A DNA stretch of 64,000 nt from an uncultured Flavobacteriales bacterium. Lineage in GTDB: Bacteria > Bacteroidota > Bacteroidia > Flavobacteriales_D > Crocinitomicaceae. The position numbers and the translations under genes are program-made. Below the pieces are notes generated by a model that was given only the letters and a program-made list of their open reading frames with translations, had not been told where the DNA came from and did no database searches. Positions 8,178 through 16,229 of this stretch are shown here, in pieces. The first letter of the stretch is position 1, and each line of letters opens with the position of its first letter. The stretch covers positions 124,001 to 188,000 of the forward strand of contig CAJAII010000008.1 of NCBI GenBank assembly GCA_903939755.1, written 5' to 3'.

Positions 8178-8867
8178 ATGGATGTAAATATATTATTAGC
8201 AGAAGACGATTTTAATTTGGGTTTCGTTATTGTGGACCAACTTAAATTGGATGGCTATCATGTCACATTGGCTACCGATGGAATGGATGCCTTGCAACGC
8301 TTTAACGAAAGAGATTTTCATTTATGCATTTTTGATGTGATGATGCCAAAAAAAGATGGATTTACGCTGGCGAGTGATATTAGGAAAATTAATAGTGAAA
8401 TTCCGATACTATTTTTAACGGCCAAAACCATGACGGAAGATAAAGTACAAGGATTTAAGTCTGGTGGGGATGATTATTTGACCAAGCCATTTAGCGTGGA
8501 AGAGCTGCAATTGAGAATAAAGGCGTTGTTGAGAAGGGTGAATATTAAAATGGATAAGCCGGAAGACAAAATTTTACCACTAGGTCTATTTTTGTTCGAT
8601 ACAGAGAATATTTGTTTGTTGCTTAACGATACTAAGAAGTCACTGACTAAAAAAGAAGCACAAATTTTAAAACTGTTATATAAATTTAAAGGTCAGGTAT
8701 TGCCTCGTGAGGTGATCTTAAATGCAGTTTGGGGTCAAGATGATTACTTTGTCGGACGTAGTTTGGATGTTTTTATTACCAAATTGAGAAAGTACTTGCG
8801 GGATGATGAATCCATAACATTGACAAATATTCATGGCGTTGGATTTAAACTTGAAATAGTAGAATGA
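8178..8867 (+). CDS. OmpR-family response regulator (RprY-like)
   Basis: A 229-residue regulator with receiver domain (about 1-120; acidic pair EDD at 9-11, Asp53 in IFDVMMPKKDG, Lys in DYLTKPF) and a C-terminal winged helix (LTKKEAQILKLLYKFKGQVL, ending IHGVGFKLEIVE). The overall pattern, including GFKSGGDDYLTKPFSVEEL, resembles the Bacteroides RprY group, but no RprX-type kinase is present. It overlaps tsaB by four bases (ATGA), so the two are translationally coupled. It is divergent from the other OmpR-type regulator, giving two orphan regulators back to back. Confidence 0.9.
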   Translation: MDVNILLAEDDFNLGFVIVDQLKLDGYHVTLATDGMDALQRFNERDFHLCIFDVMMPKKDGFTLASDIRKINSEIPILFLTAKTMTEDKVQGFKSGGDDYLTKPFSVEELQLRIKALLRRVNIKMDKPEDKILPLGLFLFDTENICLLLNDTKKSLTKKEAQILKLLYKFKGQVLPREVILNAVWGQDDYFVGRSLDVFITKLRKYLRDDESITLTNIHGVGFKLEIVE

Positions 8868-9523
8868 GCAACTATATTTTGCATATTGAAACGGCAACTA
8901 AAGTTTGCTCCGTTGCCCTTTCGTTAAATGGTAATCTTATTTCTTGTAAAGAATCCTCTAACGATGAGTTTGTGCACGGTGAACAATTAACGAACTACAT
9001 TTCCGAAGTTGTTTCTTTAGCCAATATTAAGCTTTCAAATCTATCTGCTGTTTCTGTTTCATCTGGTCCTGGTTCATATACTGGATTAAGAATAGGGGCG
9101 TCGACTGCAAAAGGTTTGTGTTTTGGACTTTCGATACCACTCATTGCTGTACCATCGCTTTTATCGCTCATCTCTTTAGCAAAAGAACGACATCCAACAA
9201 CAACTATTTGTGCCATGTTTGATGCCCGAAGAATGGAGGTCTTTAGGCAAGTCGTCGATAAAAATGGGGTGGAATTAGTGCCGGTTGGCCCTCAAGTGCT
9301 AGATGAATTTTCAATGGTTGATTATGAACCGTTTCTGGCTGTGGGGGATGGGACCAATAAAATAAAAGAATTGTGGATGGAGAGAAATTTGAAGTTGGAT
9401 GATTCCATAGTTCCATCGGCCAAAGGACAAGTAACGCTGGCCTATCAAAAATATAGCGCACAAGATGTTGAAGACACCGCTTATTTCGTTCCAAATTATG
9501 GAAAAGAGTTCTATACGCCTTAA
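8864..9523 (+). CDS. tsaB: tRNA threonylcarbamoyladenosine biosynthesis protein TsaB
   Basis: A 219-residue ASKHA-fold protein that scaffolds TsaD and TsaE in t6A37 formation on ANN-decoding tRNAs. The N-terminus YILHIETATKVCSVAL and the segment SVSSGPGSYTGLRIGASTAKGLC are signatures of TsaB. DARRMEVFRQV near residue 120 is also conserved in the family. The other t6A step, TsaC, lies at the far end of the window. It is coupled to the upstream response regulator gene by a four-base overlap. Its TAA stop shares the palindrome TTAA with the stop of the convergent M23 peptidase gene. Confidence 0.93.
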   Translation: MSNYILHIETATKVCSVALSLNGNLISCKESSNDEFVHGEQLTNYISEVVSLANIKLSNLSAVSVSSGPGSYTGLRIGASTAKGLCFGLSIPLIAVPSLLSLISLAKERHPTTTICAMFDARRMEVFRQVVDKNGVELVPVGPQVLDEFSMVDYEPFLAVGDGTNKIKELWMERNLKLDDSIVPSAKGQVTLAYQKYSAQDVEDTAYFVPNYGKEFYTP

Positions 9524-11220
9524 TTAACGCGAATTTTTTTGGTCCACAATGCTTCATTGCCGCAAGCATCCTTTACTTGTAGCTTGAAATTGATTAGTCC
9601 TTTTTCTGAGGCTTCAAATACATGGATTAACAACTTATTTTTTTTGTCGTATTCCAGCACTTTCCACTTTCCATTAATGAATAGGTTATAACTGCTGATG
9701 CTGGTTTTTGCATCACTCACTTTCCATTCGATACTGCTTTTCTTTAAACTGGTATCTCCGGCCACAAAATTACTTGGAGAGACACTTGGTGGAGTGAAAT
9801 CACTGCCCACTTTAAAAGTTCCTAATGACGATATGACGGCTTCTAATTTATCGTTTATTAGTTGGGTTTTAATGGCTTCTTTTTGATCCTTATCCCCAAC
9901 TAGATAGATGTATTGCTTGGTTATTAGCGTGTTTTCGATAGGGGTCATGGTAACTTTTGCACCTTCGAATAGGGGAGTACTTGCCTTTCCAAGTTGAATT
10001 TTATCTTTGGTTATTAACACGTCTTTTTTTACAGGTTCAAAAAGTGATAAAGCGTTTAGTGTAATTGAATTTCCAAAGCCTTCAAAATAATAAGCGGAAT
10101 CGGGAATTAAATAGAGTCCACTTGGTTTTGGGTCAACAATTATTTTTCCTAATGGAGTGCGGTAAACAATATCAAATTTGATGGTGCTCCTATTTTTTTT
10201 CGCATCAAGTAATTGAATGTTTATAGGAATAGAATCGTGGCCTTTTAAGTTTATTATTTTTAGAGGATCAGACTTATAAACAGCTAGATGATTATGGGTT
10301 TTATGGATTAATTTATGGATTTTTTTATTGTTTGTTTTGTATTCGTGATAGTCACAGTAATCATTAATCAATCGATCATGTGAAAAGGATACGGTGTCTA
10401 TTCTGCTATGAAAAACAGTGTCATTAGAGACAATTAACAGGTTCTCAAATAAGCCACACGTGCTTAAGTCGGCACCAATTTTATCGCTGCCTTCTATGCC
10501 TATTAATAGTTTATCTGTACCTTCCATAAAGGCTGATGGAATGATTATTTTATTTGTTGCGACGGTGTACTCCGTACCCTTCTTAATAACTGGAAAGGCC
10601 ATTTTTTTATCATTGAGATAGTAGCCATTTTGGTCTATTGCATAAATATATAATTTGCTTGGAACAGGTGCTTGTTGGTCAACAATATTGATTCCATGTG
10701 CTAATGGATGCAAGGCATTTTCTGTTTTTGTGTCACGCAATTCAAAATGCAAATGAGGGCCAAAAGAATTTCCAGAATTCCCTGAATACGCGATAAGTTG
10801 CCCCTTCGTTACGGGTATTTGCTGCGGTTCAAAAACTAAATCTATTTCGTTTAATTGGTTCTTTTCTTGGTATAACTTAACGATTGCTTGTATGCTTTTT
10901 TCAAATTTGGTGCAATGCGCATAAACACTCGTCACTCCATTTGGATGATTCACGTAAATTACTCTTCCATAGCCAAGTGGCGTGATTTTTATCCGTGAAA
11001 CATAACCGGATTCAATCGAAAACAAAGAAAGTCCCACTTTTCCTTCTGTCCTAAAATCAATCCCCATGTGAAAATGGTTGGGCCGCAAATCTCCAAAGGA
11101 GGCAGAAAGTTTTAGAGGAATTCCTAGAGGGGAGTGGTAACTCGGCGCTGTAACTTGTGCATTGAAAATACGCACTAGTAATAGTCCAAAAAGCAGGGCG
11201 AATAGTTGTTTGTTTTGCAT
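9520..11220 (-). CDS. Exported M23-family metallopeptidase with C-terminal beta-rich region
   Basis: A 566-residue exported protein with a signal peptide (MQNKQLFALLFGLLLVRIFNA) followed by an M23/LytM domain at about 35-190. The zinc motif H-x3-D is in HFHMGID (H51, D55), and HLHFEL supplies the second H-x-H; GNSGNSFGPHLHFELRD is a clear LytM hallmark. The 370 residues after it look like extracellular beta domains without further known motifs. Such enzymes cut peptidoglycan cross-bridges or activate other hydrolases. A TTG two codons upstream is possible, but the ATG gives a proper signal peptide. A -7 box, TAACTTTG (11224-11231), ends just three bases before this ATG. The neighbourhood with zapA and rny fits a cell-division role. 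Confidence 0.88.
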   Translation of the reverse strand: MQNKQLFALLFGLLLVRIFNAQVTAPSYHSPLGIPLKLSASFGDLRPNHFHMGIDFRTEGKVGLSLFSIESGYVSRIKITPLGYGRVIYVNHPNGVTSVYAHCTKFEKSIQAIVKLYQEKNQLNEIDLVFEPQQIPVTKGQLIAYSGNSGNSFGPHLHFELRDTKTENALHPLAHGINIVDQQAPVPSKLYIYAIDQNGYYLNDKKMAFPVIKKGTEYTVATNKIIIPSAFMEGTDKLLIGIEGSDKIGADLSTCGLFENLLIVSNDTVFHSRIDTVSFSHDRLINDYCDYHEYKTNNKKIHKLIHKTHNHLAVYKSDPLKIINLKGHDSIPINIQLLDAKKNRSTIKFDIVYRTPLGKIIVDPKPSGLYLIPDSAYYFEGFGNSITLNALSLFEPVKKDVLITKDKIQLGKASTPLFEGAKVTMTPIENTLITKQYIYLVGDKDQKEAIKTQLINDKLEAVISSLGTFKVGSDFTPPSVSPSNFVAGDTSLKKSSIEWKVSDAKTSISSYNLFINGKWKVLEYDKKNKLLIHVFEASEKGLINFKLQVKDACGNEALWTKKIRVN

Positions 11221-11268
11221 AAACAAAGTTAAGCGTTCAAAAAAGATAAAAATACCTACCTAAAAATA

Positions 11269-11297
11269 TTGTTATCAACTAATGTATATTAACTTTG
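11269..11297 (+). promoter_or_regulatory. Promoter of the coiled-coil/zapA/rny operon
   Basis: TTG (11269-11271) and a perfect TAACTTTG (11290-11297) are separated by 18 bases. The ATG follows 15 bases after the -7 box. This is one of the cleanest promoter matches in the window. Confidence 0.65.
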
Positions 11298-11312
11298 TAA
11301 AAAGTTGCTACA

Positions 11313-11624
11313 ATGACTGAACAAATTCAAAAAAGCATAACTCTTTTGCGCACGAAGTTTATGGGCCTCCATAAAAACTTACTGAGTGCTAAAGAACAAA
11401 TTGCTGCTTTGAATATAGAAAATGAAAAGCTTATGTCGGCTTTAAATAATGTGAAAGAATCAAATACATTGTTAGAAGCTGACTTAGAAAAAGCAAAGTT
11501 GGAAATTGTAGCGGCCAACAAACAAGTTGTTAATAGTCCAGTCGTTTCTCAAGGCAGAAATAATGAACAAATTGACGAATTGGTGAAAGAAATAGAAAAC
11601 TGTATAGCATCCCTAAAAAAATAA
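11313..11624 (+). CDS. Small coiled-coil protein encoded before zapA
   Basis: A 103-residue protein that is almost entirely a predicted heptad-repeat helix (KNLLSAKEQIAALNIENEKL and onward), with a short Ser/Val/Asn-rich break near residues 70-85 and a second short helix. There is no signal peptide, membrane segment or enzymatic motif. It sits three bases before zapA and shares its promoter. By position and architecture it may be a ZapA partner, comparable to the small coiled-coil ZapB of proteobacteria, but I see no sequence match to support that name. Confidence 0.75.
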   Translation: MTEQIQKSITLLRTKFMGLHKNLLSAKEQIAALNIENEKLMSALNNVKESNTLLEADLEKAKLEIVAANKQVVNSPVVSQGRNNEQIDELVKEIENCIASLKK

Positions 11625-11627
11625 GAA

Positions 11628-11921
11628 ATGGGTAAAATTTCTTTGAAAGTGGAAATAGCTGGACGTACGTATCCCCTCACTGTGCTTGATAGTGAAGAGA
11701 AAACGGTACTCAAAGCGGTTGAAGACATTAACAAAGCTGTCGCGCTTTTGAAAACGAATTACGCGGTAAGCGATTCGCAAGATTTGTTAGCCATGTCTTC
11801 CCTTCAATTTATGTTGAAAGGGGCCTCGAAGAAAATAGAAAAAGAAATTGAACCAGTCGATTATTCATCTATTGAACGTGCTTTACAGGAATTCTCAGAA
11901 GAGTTAGATCAACTCGATTAG
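11628..11921 (+). CDS. zapA: Cell division protein ZapA
   Basis: A 97-residue FtsZ-associated protein that cross-links FtsZ filaments at the division ring. The N-terminal fold is visible as KISLKVEIAGRTYPLTVLDSEE, matching the ZapA pattern in which the second strand ends in R.Y.L and leads into an acidic turn. The rest is a helix with a C-terminal coiled coil used for tetramerisation. It is the middle gene of a coiled-coil protein-zapA-rny group. Confidence 0.88.
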   Translation: MGKISLKVEIAGRTYPLTVLDSEEKTVLKAVEDINKAVALLKTNYAVSDSQDLLAMSSLQFMLKGASKKIEKEIEPVDYSSIERALQEFSEELDQLD

Positions 11922-11972
11922 TTCTTTCCATTCGTCCAACTTGTAGTATTAATTATTAAAAACAAAGTTGAA

Positions 11973-13502
11973 ATGGAAGTGTTATGGATATTAATGGGAT
12001 TAATTGGCGGTGGATCAGCAACTTTTTTTATTCAAAAGAGTTTGGTGAAAACCAAAAGCGAAGGCTTAATTAAAGAAGCAGAATTACAAGCTGAAATTAT
12101 TCGAAAGGAAAAAGCGTTGCAGGCCAAGGAGAATTTCTTGCGTTTGAAAGAAGAACATGAATCGGCGATTAAAGATCGTGAAAGAAAGCTTCAATCTAAT
12201 GAAGATCGCGCTCGTGCTAAAGAGAAAAACATAGATCAAAAAATTGAAGAGCTTGGACGTAAAGAGAAAATCACGGAAGGTTTACAAAATGATTTTGATG
12301 CTAAATTTCAGGGATTGGCAGTGCGCATGCAAGAGTTAGATAAAATTCAGAGTAAGCGAGTTGCTGAGCTGTCAAAAATTAGTGGAATGCAACCGGAGGA
12401 TGCTAAAAAAATGTTAATGGAGGCATTAACGGATGAGGCAAGAACGGGAGCCATGGCCCAAATAAAAGAAATCACGGAAGAAGCGAAGCTTAATGCGAAT
12501 CGTGAAGCGAGAAAAATTGTTATCCAAACTATTCAACGAGTTGCTACAGAACAAGCGGTAGAGAACGCGGTATCGGTATTTAATATCGAATCGGATGAAG
12601 TAAAGGGTCGTATTATTGGACGTGAAGGTCGAAATATTCGTGCCTTGGAAGCAGCCACGGGAGTTGAAATTATTGTAGATGATACGCCAGAAGCAATTAT
12701 CCTTTCTTGTTTTGATCCAGTACGTAGAGAAATTGCAAGACTTGCACTCCATCAGTTGGTTTCTGATGGCCGAATTCATCCTGCCAGAATTGAAGAGGTG
12801 GTGGCTAAAACCCGCAAGCAATTGGATGAGGAAATCGCAGAAACGGGGAGAAGAACTTGCATAGATTTAGGTATTCATGGCTTGCATCCTGAACTAATGC
12901 GCATGGTGGGAAGAATGAAATTCAGATCTTCTTATGGACAGAATTTGCTGCAACACTCTCGTGAAGTAGCCAATCTGTGTGCGATTATGGCAGCAGAACT
13001 TGGACTCAATGTTAAATTGGCGAAACGGGCTGGACTATTGCATGATATTGGAAAAGTTCCCGATGAAGAGCCTGAATTACCACATGCTATTCTTGGGATG
13101 AAGGTCGCTGAGAAATTCGGTGAGAAAGGTGAGGTGCTTAATGCCATTGGTGCGCATCACGATGAAATCGAAATGACTTCCTTAATTTCTCCTATTGTGC
13201 AAGTTTGTGATGCTATTTCAGGCGCTAGACCTGGTGCTAGACGTGAAATAGTTGAAACGTACATTAAACGAATTAAAGAACTGGAAAATTTAGCACTTTC
13301 GTATGATGGCGTTAGTAGCGCATATGCAATTCAAGCAGGAAGAGAGTTGCGTGTTTTGGTTGAAGCAGAAAAAGTAACTGATCAGCGATCAGAAGAATTG
13401 TCATTTACTATTTCGCAACGAATTCAAACAGAAATGACGTATCCAGGTCAAGTTAAAGTCACAGTAATCCGCGAAAAAAGATCAATAAATTACGCAAAGT
13501 AA
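11973..13502 (+). CDS. rny: Ribonuclease Y
   Basis: A 509-residue membrane-anchored endoribonuclease that starts mRNA decay. Residues 1-20 form a transmembrane anchor. About 25-150 is a long charged coiled coil. The KH domain is at about 200-265 with [15 protein letters not shown]. The HD domain follows, with [11 protein letters not shown] (metal His), the paired HD of LLHDIGK, and IGAHHDE. The length is usual for the family. It follows zapA by 51 bases and likely shares the upstream promoter. Confidence 0.96.
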   Translation: MEVLWILMGLIGGGSATFFIQKSLVKTKSEGLIKEAELQAEIIRKEKALQAKENFLRLKEEHESAIKDRERKLQSNEDRARAKEKNIDQKIEELGRKEKITEGLQNDFDAKFQGLAVRMQELDKIQSKRVAELSKISGMQPEDAKKMLMEALTDEARTGAMAQIKEITEEAKLNANREARKIVIQTIQRVATEQAVENAVSVFNIESDEVKGRIIGREGRNIRALEAATGVEIIVDDTPEAIILSCFDPVRREIARLALHQLVSDGRIHPARIEEVVAKTRKQLDEEIAETGRRTCIDLGIHGLHPELMRMVGRMKFRSSYGQNLLQHSREVANLCAIMAAELGLNVKLAKRAGLLHDIGKVPDEEPELPHAILGMKVAEKFGEKGEVLNAIGAHHDEIEMTSLISPIVQVCDAISGARPGARREIVETYIKRIKELENLALSYDGVSSAYAIQAGRELRVLVEAEKVTDQRSEELSFTISQRIQTEMTYPGQVKVTVIREKRSINYAK

Positions 13503-13553
13503 TACTTTGAAACCTTTCGTGGTCAACTTTGTTGTTAAATAAAGTTTATTTTC

Positions 13554-14597
13554 ATGAATACAAATTTGCAACTAATTGCAGGTCCTTGTAGCGCGGAAAC
13601 ACGCGAGCAGGTATTGGAAACGGCGAAAGACTTAGTTCATATTCAACCAAGCTATTTTAGAGCAGGTATTTGGAAACCTAGAACTCGACCCGGTGAATTT
13701 GAGGGTTCGGGTAATCCAGCATTAGCTTGGATGAAAGAGGCAAAAGCTACGTATGGATTGAAAATATGTACCGAGGTGGCGAATGCGAATCATGTTGAGC
13801 TAGCTTTGAACGCTGGTTTTGATATGTTGTGGATTGGCGCTCGCACCACCACTAATCCTTTCTCTGTTCAAGAGATTGCCGATGCGCTAAGAGGTGTTGA
13901 CATGCCCATCATGGTGAAAAATCCGATTAATCCCGATTTGAAATTATGGGTCGGTGCTATTGAACGACTTTATAACGTTGGTGTCAATGATGTTTCCGCC
14001 ATTCACCGTGGATTCTCTGTATATGAAATTGCGAAATACCGCAATAACCCTAATTGGCAAATTCCAATTGATCTCAAACAGGAATTGCCTCTACTACCGC
14101 TTCTTTGTGATCCTTCTCATATCACAGGTGATGCTTCCATGTTGTTGGAAGTTGCTCAGAAAGCTATTGATTTGAAATACGATGGCTTAATGCTTGAAAC
14201 GCATTGCAATCCCCGGGAAGCATGGACGGATGCTAAACAACAAGTTACTCCGGCGGAACTAGCGGAGCTTTTGGCTAAATTGCATTTTAGGGATCGAAGG
14301 GAAATTGAGGAGGCGGAATTAATGGAGTTTAGAGCGAAAATTAATGCAATGGATGAAGCCATAATTCATTTGCTGACCGAACGGATGTTTACTTCAGGTT
14401 TGATTGGTAAATTTAAAAAAGAACATAATTTAGCGATCTTGCAGAAAGCCCGTTGGGAAGAGCTGCTTATGAGTAATGTAGATAAAGCAGTAAAACTTAA
14501 GCTCTCTAATGAATTTTCAACGCAATTGTTTAAGCTTATTCATCAAGAATCAATTCATATTCAGTCACAAATTTTGAATGACAAAAATAATGAGTAG
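13554..14597 (+). CDS. Bifunctional DAHP synthase / chorismate mutase
   Basis: A 347-residue fusion enzyme for aromatic amino-acid synthesis. The N-terminal part (about 1-250) is a small DAHP synthase barrel: LQLIAGPCSAE at the start, GIWKPRTRPGEFEG, WIGARTTTNPFSVQ, VKNPINPDLKLWVGAIER, CDPSHITGD and LMLETHCNP. These cover the phosphate and metal binding segments of the KDO8P/DAHP superfamily. The C-terminal part (about 255-347) is an AroQ-type chorismate mutase helix bundle starting ELMEFRAKINAMDEAIIHLL. In Bacteroidota the fused mutase also serves as an allosteric module. It is followed directly by aroA with a 20-base overlap. Confidence 0.94.
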   Translation: MNTNLQLIAGPCSAETREQVLETAKDLVHIQPSYFRAGIWKPRTRPGEFEGSGNPALAWMKEAKATYGLKICTEVANANHVELALNAGFDMLWIGARTTTNPFSVQEIADALRGVDMPIMVKNPINPDLKLWVGAIERLYNVGVNDVSAIHRGFSVYEIAKYRNNPNWQIPIDLKQELPLLPLLCDPSHITGDASMLLEVAQKAIDLKYDGLMLETHCNPREAWTDAKQQVTPAELAELLAKLHFRDRREIEEAELMEFRAKINAMDEAIIHLLTERMFTSGLIGKFKKEHNLAILQKARWEELLMSNVDKAVKLKLSNEFSTQLFKLIHQESIHIQSQILNDKNNE

Positions 14598-15834
14598 ATC
14601 TATTCTTCCATTTAAATATCAAGGAAGTATGATGGCTAATCCATCCAAAAGTCACCTGCAAAGGGCAATTATCTGCGCCGCCCTTGCCAAAGAAAAGACA
14701 CATTTTTCAATACACAATCCTTCCGATGATGTAGCTGCTGCACTTCGTCTTTTGCCTGCTTTGGGTGCATCATTTCAAAATGGGATTGTCACCCCAACTT
14801 CTTCGACGAATAGACAGGATGAATTGATATTGAATGTGGGTGAGTCCGGCTTGTTGCTTCGCTTAATGTCCACGATTGGTTTGGGGTTTGCCAAACGATT
14901 GATTATTCAGGGAGAGGGTACTTTGCTGAATCGATCGATTGTTTCACTTACAGATCAATTGCGAGCAATAGGCTTGCATGTTCAATCCAATAATGGTTTT
15001 CTTCCTATAGTAATTGAGGGAGAAATTACGAATTCTTCCTTGTCGGTGAATGCATCGGACAGTTCTCAATTCCTTTCTGGTTTGCTGATTTCACTATCAC
15101 AAAGACCATTTGATAGTGTGGTGCATGTGTCGGCATTAAGCAGTAAGCCTTACATTGATTTAACCATTGATGTTGTGAAAGATTTTGGGGTACGTATTCG
15201 CCATGATAATTACGATACATTTTATATAGAAGGTAATCAATCCTTGTCAGCTCAAAAAATTAATATGGAAGGTGATTGGAGCGGGGCATCGAATCATTTG
15301 GTGGGTGCCGCCATTTCGGGTGAAATTACAATGAAAGGGTTGTCGATTGTTTCTACTCAAGCGGACAAATGTATGTTGGAAGTGCTCGCTGATTTTGGTG
15401 CGATTGTGGAAGTTAATGAACGTGAAATAAAGGTGAAGCAAAATGAAAAAAGACCATTTGTATTTGACGCCTCAAATTGCCCTGATTTATTTCCTCCTCT
15501 TGCTATTTTGGCATGCGCTGCGGTGGGAACGACTGAAATTAAAGGACTTCATCGTTTGGTGAATAAAGAATCAAATCGTCAACTTAGTATTGTCAAGATG
15601 CTGAACGTTCTTGGGGTGAATTTTAAAATTGTTTCGGACAGCATCTTTATTGAAGGCAATGGAGTAGTGCAGGGCGGAACGATCGCTACCTATAATGATC
15701 ATCGCATTTCGATGGCTGGCGCAATTGCAGCTAGTATCGCTGCATCTGAAATTACCATCGATAACGTGGAGTGCGTGGCTAAATCATACCCCAACTTTTT
15801 TAACGATTTGGAAGCTATAAAATTAGCGAATTAG
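14578..15834 (+). CDS. aroA: 3-phosphoshikimate 1-carboxyvinyltransferase (EPSP synthase)
   Basis: A 418-residue enzyme that transfers enolpyruvate from PEP to shikimate-3-phosphate. Visible elements are ANPSKSHLQRAIICAAL near the N-terminus (substrate-binding Lys-Ser and Arg), GESGLLLRLM replacing the usual GNAGT region, DSSQFLSGLL, CPDLFPPLAILA, LVNKESNR and YNDHRISMAGAIAA. GESGL-type variation is seen in Bacteroidota EPSP synthases. Two ATGs, four codons apart, could start translation; both overlap the end of the upstream fusion gene (20 or 8 bases). The pair makes a two-gene shikimate operon. Confidence 0.93.
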   Translation: MTKIMSRSILPFKYQGSMMANPSKSHLQRAIICAALAKEKTHFSIHNPSDDVAAALRLLPALGASFQNGIVTPTSSTNRQDELILNVGESGLLLRLMSTIGLGFAKRLIIQGEGTLLNRSIVSLTDQLRAIGLHVQSNNGFLPIVIEGEITNSSLSVNASDSSQFLSGLLISLSQRPFDSVVHVSALSSKPYIDLTIDVVKDFGVRIRHDNYDTFYIEGNQSLSAQKINMEGDWSGASNHLVGAAISGEITMKGLSIVSTQADKCMLEVLADFGAIVEVNEREIKVKQNEKRPFVFDASNCPDLFPPLAILACAAVGTTEIKGLHRLVNKESNRQLSIVKMLNVLGVNFKIVSDSIFIEGNGVVQGGTIATYNDHRISMAGAIAASIAASEITIDNVECVAKSYPNFFNDLEAIKLAN

Positions 15835-15986
15835 GTCATAATTTCCTGCATTATATTGATCTAAATTTTTTGTAAAAAAATATTCGGCCTTTATAATAAT
15901 TATTATTTTCGCGACTAAACGAGGAAATGTTTACCAAGAATTTTGGAACTAACTTTTTAATTAAATTTTTAAACTAAAAAAAAAAA

Positions 15987-16104
15987 ATGATAAAAAAACT
16001 TCTTTTAATCGCTGGATTTTCAATTAGTCTAGTTGCTGTTAATGCTCAAATCCTGCAAGGTAATTTTATGATTAATCCAATTTGGCCTTTCAGCTAAATT
16101 CTAA
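15987..16104 (+). pseudogene. Deletion remnant of an outer-membrane beta-barrel gene
   Basis: From the ATG the frame encodes a good signal peptide (MIKKLLLIAGFSISLVAVNA) and then QILQGNFMINP, which resembles the mature N-terminus of the intact barrel protein 3 kb downstream (SQLLKGDILVDP). It then stops after 36 codons. In the next frame the following bases encode FGLSAKF and a stop, almost identical to that protein's C-terminus FGVSAKF. The middle of the gene, by comparison about 190 codons, is therefore gone and the two ends are joined out of frame. AATCCA at the junction occurs in the intact gene's C-terminal end too, which suggests a short-repeat deletion. A terminator like the intact gene's follows. 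Confidence 0.75.
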
Positions 16105-16120
16105 ATGAAGCACTCAATAA

Positions 16121-16154
16121 AAAAAGCCATCCATTATTTGACGGATGGCTTTTT
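16121..16154. terminator. Bidirectional terminator after the barrel remnant
   Basis: The stem AAAAAGCCATCC / GGATGGCTTTTT has a 10-base loop, with A-runs before and T-runs after. It can stop transcription from both sides, between the plus-strand remnant and the minus-strand T9SS gene. Its arms share AAAAAGCCATCC and the following ATGCGC with the terminator at 19811-19842. Confidence 0.8.
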
Positions 16155-16229
16155 TTATGCGCAAAAGTAAAGTGTTAGATTTCTAACGACCTTTTCAGAT
16201 AGAGGAAATCGTTTTAGTTCATGTAGGAA

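Noticed and set aside
15835-16229. A complete small secreted protein from 15987
   Set aside because: The first 36 codons form a good signal peptide plus a few residues, but the C-terminal barrel strand in the next frame and the matching terminator show it is a broken barrel gene.
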